A stretch of 64,000 nt of DNA. Source: Lautropia sp. GTDB lineage: Bacteria; Pseudomonadota; Gammaproteobacteria; Burkholderiales; Burkholderiaceae_E. The notes beneath the pieces are model-generated. The model had not been told where the DNA came from, did not search any database, and worked only from the letters and a program-made list of their open reading frames with translations. Positions 35,000 through 45,200 of the stretch are shown one piece after another. Where the stretch lies: positions 186,001 to 250,000 of the forward strand of contig JAUMUG010000001.1 of the NCBI GenBank assembly GCA_030530775.1. Direction: 5' to 3'. The position numbers and the translations under genes were made by a program. Each line of letters starts with the position of its first letter. The stretch's first letter is position 1.

Positions 35000-36568
35000 T
35001 CAGTTCGTCGGTGCCGACGTACGGATCAGGTGGTCGAAGGCCGACAGAGCGGCTTTGGCACCTTCACCGGCGGCGATGATGATCTGCTTGTAGGGCACCG
35101 TGGTACAGTCACCGGCGGCGAATACGCCCGGCATCGAGGTGTGGCCGTGTACGTCCACTTCGATCTCACCGATACGTGACAGCTCGACCGTGCCTTTCAG
35201 GAAGTCGGTGTTGGGCACCAGACCGATCTGCACGAACACGCCGGCCAGTTCGACCTCGTGCACTGTTCCGGTGGCACGGTCCTTGTAGACGATGCTGCTG
35301 ACCTTGCCGCCGTTTCCCTTGATCTCGCTGACTTGAACGTTTTTCAGGATGGTCACGTTCGGCAGGCTTTCCAGCTTGCGCTGCAGCACGGCATCGGCAC
35401 GCAGTTCGGGCATGAATTCGAACAGCGTCACGTGATCGACCACCCCGGCCAGATCGATGGCGGCCTCGACACCCGAATTGCCGCCGCCGATCACGGCGGT
35501 GCGCTTGCCCTTGAACAGCGGGCCGTCGCAGTGTGGGCAGTAGGCCACGCCTTGGTTCTTGTATTCCTGCTCGCCGGGAACGCCGATATTGCGCCAGCGC
35601 GCACCGGTGGCCAGGATCACGGTCTTGCTCGACAGGGTGGCACCGCTGGCGGTCTTCACGGTGATCAGATCGGCCTGCCCGTCACGGCTGATCGACTCGA
35701 CACGCTGTAGGTTCATGATGTCGACATCATAATGACGCACGTGGGCTTCCAGCGCGGCACCCAGCTTCGGTCCTTCGGTTTCCAGCACCGAGATGAAATT
35801 CTCGATCGCCATCGTGTCCAGCACTTGACCACCGAAGCGCTCGGCGACCACTCCGGTGCGGATACCCTTGCGGGCCGCGTAGACGGCAGCAGCCGCACCG
35901 GCCGGGCCACCGCCTACCACCAGCACATCGAAGGGGGCTTTTTCCGAGATTCTGGCGGCCTGGCGGGCATCGGCGCCCTTGTCCAGCTTGGCCAGGATCT
36001 CTTCTGCACTGGAGCGGCCCTGGAACAGCACTTCACCATTCAGGAATACGGTCGGCACGGCCATGATGCCGCGCTGCTCGACTTCGTCCTGGAACAAGGC
36101 GCCGTCGATGGTCGTGACCTTGATGCGCGGATTGATCACAGACATCGAGTTCAGCGCCTGCACCACGTCCGGGCAGTTCTGGCAGGTCAGTGACATATAG
36201 ATCTCGAACTCGTAGTCACCGTCCAACCCGGCCGTCCGTTCGATGGTGTCGGGCTCCAAGCGGATGGTATGGCCGCCCACGTGCAGCAGCGCCAGCACCA
36301 GCGAGGTGAACTCGTGGCCCAGTGGAATGGCGGCGAAGCGTACACCGATGTCGGTGCCGACGCGGTTGATGGCAAACGAGGGCTTGCGCACGTCGGCGGT
36401 GTCGTCTTCGCGCAGACTGATCTTGTCCGACAGGCTGACGATGTCGGCCAGCAGCGCCCGCATGTCCTTGGCCTTGGCACTGTCGTCCAACGTGGCGACC
36501 AGTTCGATCGGCTGCTTCAGGTGGCCGAGATAGGTTTGAAGTTGGGTTTTGAGATCGTTGTCGAGCAT
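35000..36568 (-). CDS. ahpF: alkyl hydroperoxide reductase subunit F
   Basis: 522 residues from the ATG at 36568. FAD/NADH flavoprotein disulfide reductase that recharges AhpC. N-terminal double thioredoxin-like domain with its redox pair in [12 protein letters not shown], then the FAD-binding loop [19 protein letters not shown], the second redox pair CPHC in the thioredoxin-reductase part, the NAD loop [16 protein letters not shown], and the C-terminal [20 protein letters not shown]. All key residues are present. It is downstream of ahpC on the same strand, but with an unusually long 450-bp gap that contains a hairpin. Confidence 0.97.
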   Translation of the reverse strand: MLDNDLKTQLQTYLGHLKQPIELVATLDDSAKAKDMRALLADIVSLSDKISLREDDTADVRKPSFAINRVGTDIGVRFAAIPLGHEFTSLVLALLHVGGHTIRLEPDTIERTAGLDGDYEFEIYMSLTCQNCPDVVQALNSMSVINPRIKVTTIDGALFQDEVEQRGIMAVPTVFLNGEVLFQGRSSAEEILAKLDKGADARQAARISEKAPFDVLVVGGGPAGAAAAVYAARKGIRTGVVAERFGGQVLDTMAIENFISVLETEGPKLGAALEAHVRHYDVDIMNLQRVESISRDGQADLITVKTASGATLSSKTVILATGARWRNIGVPGEQEYKNQGVAYCPHCDGPLFKGKRTAVIGGGNSGVEAAIDLAGVVDHVTLFEFMPELRADAVLQRKLESLPNVTILKNVQVSEIKGNGGKVSSIVYKDRATGTVHEVELAGVFVQIGLVPNTDFLKGTVELSRIGEIEVDVHGHTSMPGVFAAGDCTTVPYKQIIIAAGEGAKAALSAFDHLIRTSAPTN

Positions 36569-37019
36569 GACGTCAATGGCACTATCGTTGGGGAGTCGGG
36601 TTGCACTCGGCCATCGGTCGATCGTCACGGTTCCGTACGTGACGGCGGTGCCTGACTGCGTTTCGGGATGCAGTCAAACGGCATGGCCCGGGTCGGGTGC
36701 TGGGGAGAGAGGTATCGGATTTTGTCGTCGTCGGGCCCGGGCGGTACGGCTGCCGGGCACGGGCTTCGCCGTCGGCATGCCGATGCCTGGACCCTGTCCG
36801 CCCGGGTGATTTCGCGGTTCGGGCGGATGGGCTCCCTGGCCCGGCATTCGGGCCAGGGAATCATCTGTCATGCAAGCGTGCATGTCATGCGGATAGGCTT
36901 CCCTGACGGGAGTCTTTGCCCCGGGGCTCCGGAGAGAACCCGTGTATTGATTTCATCAGCCGGGAATCACTGATTCGGTGCACCAGGGGCTTGGATGGCA
37001 TCCGCCGTGTGGGCCGGGC
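36569..37019. other. ahpC-ahpF intergenic region with hairpin
   Basis: About 450 bases without a gene. A perfect 10-bp stem TCCCTGGCCC (36833-36842)/GGGCCAGGGA (36850-36859) with a 7-nt loop sits near its middle. No T-run follows on either strand, so it is not a standard terminator; it may be an RNA processing or stability element that sets the AhpC:AhpF ratio. Confidence 0.55.
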
Positions 37020-37583
37020 TCAGATTTTGCCGACCAGGTCCAGCGAGGGCTTCAGCGTTTCGGCGCCTTCGTTCCACTTGGCGGGGCAGACTTCACCTGG
37101 GTGGTTGTAGACGTACTGAGCGGCTTTCACCTTGCGCAGCAGTTCACCGGCGTCACGGCCGATGCCGTTGTCGTGGATTTCGCACAGCACGATCTTGCCT
37201 TCGGGGTTGATCAGGAAGGTGCCGCGAAGGGCCAGACCTTCTTCTTCGATCAGCACATCGAAGTTGCGGGCCAGCGCGGCGGTCGGGTCGCCCAGCATCG
37301 GGTACTGAACCTTCTTGATGGCGTCCGAGGTGTCGTGCCAGGCTTTGTGAGCGAAATGGGTGTCGGTCGAGACCGAGTAGATTTCCACGCCCAGCTTCTT
37401 GAAATCTTCGTAGCGGTCGGCCAGGTCTTCCAGCTCGGTCGGGCAAACGAAAGTGAAGTCGGCCGGGTAGAACACGATGGCGCTCCACTTGCCTTTCAGG
37501 GACTCTTCGGTCACTTCAAAGAACTTGCCGTTCTGAAAGGCCTGGGCTTTGAAAGGTTTGATTTCGCTGTTGATCAAGGACAT
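37020..37583 (-). CDS. ahpC: alkyl hydroperoxide reductase subunit C (peroxiredoxin)
   Basis: 187 residues, the usual AhpC size. Cytoplasmic 2-Cys peroxiredoxin that reduces hydrogen peroxide, organic peroxides and peroxynitrite. The peroxidatic Cys47 lies in [10 protein letters not shown] and the resolving Cys166 in [10 protein letters not shown]. The protein is complete, with an intact C-terminal YF-like tail region ([11 protein letters not shown]). AGGAAA lies before the ATG. Upstream, about 130 nt away, is an OxyR-like dyad. ahpF follows on the same strand. Confidence 0.97.
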   Translation of the reverse strand: MSLINSEIKPFKAQAFQNGKFFEVTEESLKGKWSAIVFYPADFTFVCPTELEDLADRYEDFKKLGVEIYSVSTDTHFAHKAWHDTSDAIKKVQYPMLGDPTAALARNFDVLIEEEGLALRGTFLINPEGKIVLCEIHDNGIGRDAGELLRKVKAAQYVYNHPGEVCPAKWNEGAETLKPSLDLVGKI

Positions 37584-37715
37584 CGGGTTTCCTCTCGTCT
37601 TGGAATGGATGGAGGCAAAAGCCTACCGCAAATCTTCAGTTACTTGTTGGCCAGTTTCTGGCGATGATCGAGTCAGAGCGGGGCGGGCGTAAATTGAATT
37701 AATTAAATGGCTGGT

Positions 37716-37730
37716 ATAGGGTGAATCTAT
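37716..37730 (-). promoter_or_regulatory. OxyR-like dyad upstream of ahpC
   Basis: ATAG-N7-CTAT (ATAGATTCACCCTAT on the minus strand) fits one half of the OxyR consensus (ATAG, T and CTAT match; the internal A is C here). It lies 133 nt ahead of the ahpC start. A second half-site at the expected 7-nt spacing is poor (AT-rich only). OxyR control of ahpC is well known in Proteobacteria; here it is inferred. Confidence 0.5.
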
Positions 37731-37865
37731 GGGCGGTGTTCGAGCCCGATCATCATCGACGCCCGGATCGATCCGCTCGGCTTTCGCCTGCGGCGTCACA
37801 TCTTTCGGTGCTTGCCGATGGAGCCGATGGTTGATGCGCTCGAAAATATGGTAGATTCTTCCCCT

Positions 37866-37928
37866 ATGGATTACCGGATCGCTTTCGCGCTACTGCTACC
37901 CCTGTTCGTTCCCTGCGGGCGAAGGTAG
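37866..37928 (+). CDS. leuL: leuA leader peptide (20 aa)
   Basis: A 20-codon frame from ATG 37866 to TAG 37926-37928. Its middle reads Leu-Leu-Leu-Pro-Leu using CTA, CTG, CTA, CTG codons (37890-37904), a dense leucine cluster including two CTA codons that are rare in GC-rich genomes. It ends Cys-Gly-Arg-Arg. It lies 120 bp ahead of leuA and is followed by alternative hairpins, the layout of a transcription-attenuation leader peptide: ribosomes stall on it when leucyl-tRNA is scarce. It is too short to be found by similarity, so the call rests on codon content and context. Confidence 0.8.
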   Translation: MDYRIAFALLLPLFVPCGRR

Positions 37929-37995
37929 TGTCGCGTCTGTCATCGCGGTTACTTTGTACGGCCCGTATGCACCAGCAGCGGGCCGTTTCCATTTG
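37914..37995 (+). promoter_or_regulatory. leuA attenuator
   Basis: Terminator arm: ACGGCCCG (37958-37965) pairs perfectly with CGGGCCGT (37979-37986), followed by TTCCATTTG. Competing arm: TGCGGGC (37914-37920), inside the end of the leader peptide, can pair with GCCCGTA (37961-37967) using one G-U pair, which would break the terminator. A ribosome stalled on the Leu codons leaves 37914-37920 free (antitermination); one that finishes the peptide covers it (termination). Confidence 0.72.
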
Positions 37996-38048
37996 TATCC
38001 GTGCTGGCGCCATCCCACCCTCCCATTTCCGACGTGCAGGACAGACTC

Positions 38049-39740
38049 ATGTTGCAACAGCCAGATTCCAAATATCGTTCATTCCCGCCGGTGGGTCTCA
38101 GAGACCGTACCTGGCCCGATGCCGTGCTGACCAAGGCGCCGATCTGGCTGAGCACCGATCTGCGCGACGGCAATCAGGCGCTGATCGAGCCGATGGACGT
38201 CGAACGTAAGCTGGCGATGTTCCAGATGCTGCTCAGGATCGGCTTCAAAGAAATCGAAGTCGGTTTTCCGTCGGCTTCGCAGACCGAATACGACTTTGTC
38301 CGTCGTCTGATCGAGGATGATCTGATTCCCGACGATGTCAGCATCCAGGTGCTGACCCAGGCGCGTGAGGAGCTGATCCGCCGTACCGTCGAATCGCTGA
38401 AGGGCGTCAAGAAAGCCATCATTCACGTCTATAACGCCTGCGCGCCGGTGATGCGGAAAGTGGTGCTGGGGCTGGACGAGGACGGTATCGTCGAGATGGC
38501 CGTCAAGCAGACCCGGCTGGTCAAGCAACTGATCGCCGAATACCCCGAAACCGAATGGGGTTTCGAGTACTCACCCGAGATGTTCTCAGGCACGGAGCTG
38601 GCTTTCTCCAAGCGCGTCGTCGATGCCGTTTGCGAAGCCTGGGGGGCGACGCCGGACAACAAGGTCATCATCAATCTGCCGGCCACCGTCGAACACTCGA
38701 CACCGAACATCTTTGCCGACATGATCGAATGGATGGACCGCAATCTGGCCCATCGCGACTCGATCATCCTGTCGATCCATCCGCACAATGACCGGGGCAC
38801 CGGCATCGCTGCCGCCGAGTTCGCCCTGATGGCCGGAGGCGACCGTCTGGAAGGATGCCTGTTCGGTAATGGCGAACGCACCGGCAATTGCGACCTGGTC
38901 AACGTGGCGCTCAACCTCTACACTCAAGGTGTGAATCCGGGGCTCGACTTCTCCGACATCGATGATATCCGCCGGGTCTTCGAGCACTGCAACCAGATGA
39001 CGGTGCATCCGCGCCACCCCTATGTCGGCGATCTGGTCTACACCTCCTTCTCCGGTTCGCACCAGGACGCCATCAAGAAGGCCTTTGCTGCCCGCCAGGA
39101 AGGCGATCTCTGGGAAATGCCCTATCTGCCGATCGATCCGAAGGATCTGGGCCGCACTTATGAGGCCGTCATCCGTGTCAACAGCCAGTCGGGCAAGGGC
39201 GGTGTGTCCTATCTGCTCGAAACAGGCTACGGGCTGGAGCTGCCGCGCCGGCTGCAGATCGAATTCAGTCGGGTGGTGCAGAAGGAGATGGATGTTTCCG
39301 GTAAGGAGCTGCAGGCAAGCGATCTGTGGCGGCTTTTCCGCCAGGAATACCGGCTGGATCACATCGTTGCACCGCGTCAGCGGGCGTTGCATGAAACCGA
39401 CGCCGAAGGCCGCACCACGGTCAGCCTGAAGGCCGAAGTGCAACTGGGCGATCGGATCGTGGCCATCGAAGGCGAGGGTACCGGCCCGATCGATGCCTTC
39501 GTGGCCGGCATCAATGCCGTTGGTGGCCGGCAGGTACGGGTGATGGATTATCGCGAGCACGCGATCGGCTCGGGTGCCGCCGCTCAGGCCGTGGCCTATC
39601 TGGAGCTGCGCATCGATGGTGAGCGGACGCTGTTCGGCGTCGGCATGGACGCCGACATTCTGACCGCTTCGCTCAAGGGCATTCTCTCCGGTCTGGCTCG
39701 GCTCGATGCACTGAGTATGCTGCAGCAGGGTGCGGCCTGA
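38049..39740 (+). CDS. leuA: 2-isopropylmalate synthase (long type)
   Basis: 563 residues from the ATG at 38049 (AGGA about 10 nt upstream). First step of leucine synthesis: acetyl-CoA plus 2-oxoisovalerate. TIM-barrel catalytic part with [16 protein letters not shown], a [16 protein letters not shown] block and the metal-binding [11 protein letters not shown]; a C-terminal LeuA dimer/regulatory domain with [10 protein letters not shown] and the leucine-sensing GxGxGP loop ([13 protein letters not shown]). This is the long LeuA form (as in actinobacteria and several beta/gammaproteobacteria). Expression is probably set by the leader peptide and attenuator directly upstream, in addition to feedback inhibition. 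Confidence 0.97.
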   Translation: MLQQPDSKYRSFPPVGLRDRTWPDAVLTKAPIWLSTDLRDGNQALIEPMDVERKLAMFQMLLRIGFKEIEVGFPSASQTEYDFVRRLIEDDLIPDDVSIQVLTQAREELIRRTVESLKGVKKAIIHVYNACAPVMRKVVLGLDEDGIVEMAVKQTRLVKQLIAEYPETEWGFEYSPEMFSGTELAFSKRVVDAVCEAWGATPDNKVIINLPATVEHSTPNIFADMIEWMDRNLAHRDSIILSIHPHNDRGTGIAAAEFALMAGGDRLEGCLFGNGERTGNCDLVNVALNLYTQGVNPGLDFSDIDDIRRVFEHCNQMTVHPRHPYVGDLVYTSFSGSHQDAIKKAFAARQEGDLWEMPYLPIDPKDLGRTYEAVIRVNSQSGKGGVSYLLETGYGLELPRRLQIEFSRVVQKEMDVSGKELQASDLWRLFRQEYRLDHIVAPRQRALHETDAEGRTTVSLKAEVQLGDRIVAIEGEGTGPIDAFVAGINAVGGRQVRVMDYREHAIGSGAAAQAVAYLELRIDGERTLFGVGMDADILTASLKGILSGLARLDALSMLQQGAA

Positions 39741-40255
39741 GACTGGCGGCCCTTTTTCGGCGGCCCGCCGGATATGCGTCCGTACCCGTCCCGGGGGCGA
39801 ACGCATGTCCGTCCATCGTCCATGGGCGATCGAATAGCCCAAGGTGATGTCGGTGCGAAACGCAGTAAAACCTTGTTGGCAGGGTGTGGCATCGTCAGGC
39901 GCAAAACCCTTCAGAGCATGCCAATCAAGGTATAGTCTGCTGTTTGCCGAGTTCGTGTGTTGCAGTGTCGTTTCGCTTCGGGGCCGAACCGTGGAGATCG
40001 CGCAAGCGATGAAGGATCGTTACTTTCCACGGCCCTGGTGTTGCAGGCGCGTTCCGGCTTTTCCGTGTCCGCGACCGGCACCTGCCGCTTTTCCCGCTCT
40101 GTCCCATGATCCATTCACCGACCCTCGATCGTTCAGGCGCTTGGGCCGTAGAAACAGTGAAGGCAAAACCCGATCGCACCGAGTGGGGGCCGCAGCCGAT
40201 TTGCAACTTGCGGGCAGTGGCCACGGGGCGACGAGCGGGGGCAAAGGAGATCGAC
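39741..40255. other. gene-free stretch between leuA and tamA
   Basis: About 515 bases. After the leuA stop there is a T5 run (39757-39761) behind a weak GC hairpin, a possible terminator. AT-richer sequence near 39920-39960 (GGTATAGTCTG) could hold the tam promoter, but no confident -35/-10 pair was found. Open frames here look non-coding. Confidence 0.4.
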
Positions 40256-42235
40256 ATGTCCGGTTCACCGTCTGGCGCCTGGTGGCCGAGGCCATGGCTG
40301 CTGGGGGTGTTGCTGGCCTTGCTCGTCGGTGGCTGCGCAGGCGCCGGGAATCTGGCCTCGGATACCGAGGGGCAGCAGGATGGCGCACAGCGTGCTGCAG
40401 GGACAGGCGGGGTGCAGGCGAATACCGGTGCCGACCGGGATAGTGGTGACATCGCGTCGGATACCGGCGGTGCCGAGGCTTCCAGCGGCAGACACACCGG
40501 CGGTGCCGACACCGGTTCGCGGCGGCGCCGGAACGACGGCCCGTTGCTGGGTACGCGCAACAACTATCGCTTCGACATCCATGCACCGATGGAGTTCCGC
40601 GAGGACATCGAGAGTTCGACGCTGCTTGGCCGCTGGCGTCGCCGTACGGATTACGACCCTGTGCAGTTCGAGGGGCTGGTCGGCAAGCTTCAGGAAGAGG
40701 TGTTGGCCATCTCCCGGGACAAGGGCTATTTCAATCCCGATATCCAGATCGAGTACGACCCGCCTTCCCAGGTCAGCCTCAGGCTCAAGCCGGGCGTACG
40801 CGCCCGTGTCCGGGCTCTCGACTTCCAAATCGAAGGCCAGGGCAAGGGCAGCCGGATGCTGGCGGGGGTTCAGCAGCAGTTGGGCCTGTCGGTGGGGGAG
40901 GTGTTCCTGCCGGGTGAATGGCAAAGCGGCAAGAAAGCCGTGCTCGAGGCCATGCAGCGCCACGGCTTTCTGCGTGCCCGGATCAAGCACAGTCGGGTAC
41001 AGGTCGATGCCGCCAAGGCGTCGGCACGCCTGTCGCTGGTGGTCGACACCGGCCCGCGCATCGCTTTCGGTCCGCTGCAGATTCAGGGGCTCGAGCGCTA
41101 TTCCGAAAAAACCATCGAAGACCTGCGGACCTTCAAGCGGGGTGACCCGTTCAGCGAACGCGAACTGCAGCTCTTCCAGAGACGTCTGCGTGAGGCAGGT
41201 TACTTCAGCTCGGTCAGCGCCGTACCCGACCTGTTGGCGTTGCAGACCAATCCCGAGCTGCCCGAAGTGCCGATCCAATTGGTCGTCGACGAAATGCAGC
41301 GCTATCACCTGGTCTATGGTCTGGGCTACAGTACCGACGACGGCCCCCGGGGGCAGATCGGCCTGCGCGACCGTAATTTCTACGGTCTGCAGATGGAGAC
41401 GTCGCTGATGCTGTCCGAACGCCGCCAGCGTGCCTTCGCCAATTACCGGACTCCCTATGATGCCGACAATCACTATTATGGTTTTGGCTATCTGGTAGAA
41501 CGTGAAGACGACAACTCGGTCATCAGCCTGCGCAGCAATCTCTATGCCGGTTATGGTCATCGCAATAACGACATCGAGTCCTTCACTTCGCTGCAACTGC
41601 AGCAGGAGGAGGAGCGTTTCCGCAGTACCGGTGAACGGGAAGGGTTGAAGGCGCTGGTGTTGGGCAAGGCCTGGACGCTGCAGCGCTTCGATTCGGCTCT
41701 CGATCCCGCCCGGGGCTACGGGCTCAGGTTCGAAATCTCCGGCGCCAGCCGTCGGGTCTTCAGTGACCGGACCTTCACACGCTACTACCTCAGTGCGATA
41801 CGTTTCCAGCCTTTCCCTAGGGATTCGATGCTGCACAACGGAACCTTGGTGCTACGTACCGAGTTCGGGGTGGTCCATGCCGGTGGTGCGGACGACATTC
41901 CCAGCGAAAACCTTTTCCGCACGGGCGGTTCGCAATCGATCCGGGGCTATGGCTATCGTTCCCTGGGGCTCAACGTCGACAACAAGAGGCTGGGTGAACG
42001 CTATCTGGCGGTCGGTTCCGTCGAGTATCAGCATCGCGTCTCGGAGATGATGTCGCTGGTGGCTTTCTTCGATCACGGCAACGTCAGCCATACCTGGCGC
42101 CGTCTGGATGGTGTTTCCGGCTATGGCGTCGGTGGCCTGGCGCATACACCGATCGGTCCTGTGCGGCTCGACGTGGCTTATGGCCAGGCGCTACACCGCT
42201 GGCGTCTGCATTTCTCCATTGGATTCATTTTCTGA
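40256..42235 (+). CDS. tamA: TamA, Omp85-family assembly protein, possible lipoprotein
   Basis: 659 residues from the ATG at 40256 (GGAG 7 nt upstream). The signal peptide ends LLALLVGGCAG, which reads as a lipobox (Val-Gly-Gly-Cys), unusual for TamA. A ~70-residue Gly/Asp/Thr-rich linker follows, then three POTRA-like domains (e.g. LDFQIEGQGKG, FGPLQIQGLERYSEKTIEDL), and a 16-strand-type barrel with the family's IGLRDRNFYG, GSQSIRGYGYRSLG and PIGPVRLDVAYG blocks, ending in FIF. With TamB it moves or folds outer-membrane proteins and is linked to phospholipid transport. tamB begins 2 bp after the stop. Confidence 0.93.
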   Translation: MSGSPSGAWWPRPWLLGVLLALLVGGCAGAGNLASDTEGQQDGAQRAAGTGGVQANTGADRDSGDIASDTGGAEASSGRHTGGADTGSRRRRNDGPLLGTRNNYRFDIHAPMEFREDIESSTLLGRWRRRTDYDPVQFEGLVGKLQEEVLAISRDKGYFNPDIQIEYDPPSQVSLRLKPGVRARVRALDFQIEGQGKGSRMLAGVQQQLGLSVGEVFLPGEWQSGKKAVLEAMQRHGFLRARIKHSRVQVDAAKASARLSLVVDTGPRIAFGPLQIQGLERYSEKTIEDLRTFKRGDPFSERELQLFQRRLREAGYFSSVSAVPDLLALQTNPELPEVPIQLVVDEMQRYHLVYGLGYSTDDGPRGQIGLRDRNFYGLQMETSLMLSERRQRAFANYRTPYDADNHYYGFGYLVEREDDNSVISLRSNLYAGYGHRNNDIESFTSLQLQQEEERFRSTGEREGLKALVLGKAWTLQRFDSALDPARGYGLRFEISGASRRVFSDRTFTRYYLSAIRFQPFPRDSMLHNGTLVLRTEFGVVHAGGADDIPSENLFRTGGSQSIRGYGYRSLGLNVDNKRLGERYLAVGSVEYQHRVSEMMSLVAFFDHGNVSHTWRRLDGVSGYGVGGLAHTPIGPVRLDVAYGQALHRWRLHFSIGFIF

Positions 42236-42237
42236 TC

Positions 42238-45200
42238 ATGGCTTCGTCCGCTGCACCGCCTCCCTCATCGACCAGGCATCCTTGCGCTGGACCCGCCATC
42301 GAGGAGATGACGCCCGGGGCGGTCGATTCGGCGCGCCGGGACGATGCCGGCCGTGTCGGCAACGCCAACGACGGTGGCAGCGCAGACCATGGCGCCGTCG
42401 CCGTTGTCGGTAGCGGCGATGGGCGTCGCAACGGTGGCGGCGGTCACGACGGCGGCAACGGCCGCAAGGGCGGGTCGCCGCGCCAGCGCTTGGTCGGGCG
42501 ATGGTTGTTCCGCTGGTTCATCCGCGGTCTGCTGGTGCTGATGCTGTCGATCGGAGGTGGACTGATCTGGCTGGGCACCGAAACCGGGCTGACCTATGCA
42601 TTGAGCTGGACGCAGCGCCTGTTGGTGCGCTTCGATCAGGCGCTGGCCTTCGAGCGCCTGGAAGGCAACCTCTGGCATGGTATCCGGCTGGGCCGTTTCG
42701 AATGGCGCGGCGCCAACATGATGGTCAAGGGCACCGATCTGCGGGCGCGGTGGTCCTATCGTGCGCTGCTGCGTGGCGAGGTGATCGTCCGTCGTCTGGA
42801 GGCCGATTCGCTGGTCGTGCAGCTGCCGCCGGGCGAGAATCCGCCCGATCCTCGCACGGACACGCCGATGCCCGGCAACTTCGGGTTGCCGGTGTCGGTG
42901 GCGATCGATGCGCTGAATGTCAAGCGTTTCGAGCTGTGGCCGGCACAGGATGTCCAGAGCCGACAGAATCCCGATCCGATCCTGGCGCTCAGCGACATCG
43001 AGGCCCGCCTCGGTTACAGGTTGGGCCAGTATGAGATCGAATCCCTGACCCTGAGCAGCCCCTGGGGCCATGTCGAGAAGGCCCATGCCATCCTCGACGC
43101 AGCGCCGCCGCATCGACTCAAAGCCAGCATCTCGGCAGACGGCAACGTCGAGCAATGGCCCTATCTGCTCGACCTGGAGGCCGACGGCGATCTGGACCGC
43201 CTGCCGCTGACCCTGAAGGGCGATCTGGCCAAGGGTAAGGCCGACGTGCACACCGTACTGAAACCGCTGTCGCGCGTTCCCTTCGAAAGCCTGAACGCGC
43301 GCATCGCCGATGTCGACCTGCGTCGTTTCGATGGCAATGGTGGATTGCCGGCAACCGGTCTGGATCTGGATCTGAACGTCGAGCCGTTGGCCGGTTCAGC
43401 CGATCAGTGGCAGGGCAGGCTGCGCGTGGCCAACCGGGGCGCCGGTTCTCTGGCCGACAAGCGTCTGCCATTGAAGCAACTGCAGACCGGGCTGCGCCTG
43501 CGCCTGCCGGAAGACAGCCGTTGGGCCCAGTCCTTTCTGAAGCTGCAGAATCTGAACATCACGCTGCCGGTCGGCCGTCTGGCCACCGATGGTCCGGCCG
43601 GTGGCCGAACCGGCTTGCGCAAAGATGCGGTCATCGGCGGCCATGTCGAAGTCTGGCCCGGCCGCCCGATGAAGCTGCCCGGCATGTCGCTGCCGACACT
43701 GCTGGCCGACCTCAGGGTGGAAGGGCTGGATCTGGCACCGATGGCCGGGGCCCTGCCCAATACGGCACTGAATGGCCAGATCAAACTGGACGGGCAGAAA
43801 TTTCTGGTCGAGATGAACCAGACCGCGGCGCAGTTGCGTGCACTGCTTCCGGCCGATCTGCAGAAGCTGGCCGACAACGCGCAGCTGCGCATCGACGGCA
43901 CCCTCGACGACAGCCTCCTGACCCTGCGTGAAGCCCGTGCCAATCTGGGTGAGAGCAGCCTGCATGCGGCCGGCCGGGTCACGGTCAGGGCACCGCACGA
44001 TCTGCGCTTCAGCGGCAGTCTGCGCAAGTTCGATCCGAATCGCTGGCTGCCGGCCGATTTGGGCGTCGATTCGCGCTGGCGCGAGGGGACACTGGGGGCC
44101 GACTGGAGTGTGAACGGCAGATTGATGGGTCCGGGGCAGAAGGCGCAGCTTGACCTGCAGCTGGTCGACAGCAGTCTGGCCGGACAGCCGCTGAACGGCC
44201 GCCTGAAGGCACGGCCCGAACTGGATGCCCAATGGCAGCCGCTGTACCTGGACGACGTGGCAGTGCAGCTGACCTACGGTGAGGCCAATCAGCTGTGGCT
44301 CGAGGGGGCGATCGGACGCGACGGCGACCGTCTGACGGCCCGTGCCGACTTGGCTCGGCTGGATGCACTCGATCAGCGTCTGGGCGGCAACGTGGCACTG
44401 GATGCCGTGCTCAAGGGGCGTTTGGCCGATCTGCAGGCCGAAGCCGATCTGAAGGCCACCGGGTTCGAGCTGCAGACGACCACCGCCGATGGCGTGCGCC
44501 AGCGCACGAGCTTGAAGAACTTGCACCTCGAGGCGCAGGCACCGTTGCAGCTGCTGACACCGGCCAAGGCCGATACACCGGTCCAGGCCAGCCTGAAGGC
44601 ACGGCAATTGCGCATCGATGATCAGCTGATCGATGCCATCGACCTGAAGTTCGATGGTGCACCACGTGATCATCGGCTCGATTTGGTGGTGGACTACGGA
44701 AAGGACCATTTGAGACTGGGCAGCCGTGGAGAGTTGCGTCAGCCCGCAGAGGGGCCTCAATGGCATGCGCGGATCGATCGGCTCGATCTGAGCGGCAGGG
44801 CGTCGGTCAGCCTGGATGAGCCGGCGACGCTGATGGTGGATGCCCGGCAGCTGCAGATGGGCAGGCTCGACATGACGGCGTTGGGTGGCGACCTGCAGAT
44901 GGAGCGGCTGAATCTGACCTGGGCCGACAGTCCCCTGCAGTACGAGAGCACTGGTCGGTTGACCGGCATCGAAGTGCCGCGGGTTCGCGTTTTGCTGGGG
45001 CTCGAGGACAAGCAGGATCTGGAGATGGTGCAGGACGTGCGCGCCGATCTGTCTTGGCGTATCAGGGGGCAAGGCGCCGAAGCGATCCATGGCCAGGTGC
45101 AGACCGGCATCCGCGAAGAAGTGCCGACCGGCCGTAAACCACGGTTGGGCCTGCGCGAGGGCAACGGTCTGAGCCTGAGCATCGATGGTCGTCAGCTGGA

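Noticed and set aside
40265-41836. 523-codon frame antisense to tamA
   Set aside because: Shadow of the Omp85 gene without domains.
43396-45090. 564-codon frame antisense to tamB
   Set aside because: Shadow frame with repetitive Gln/Arg/Leu composition and no recognisable domain.
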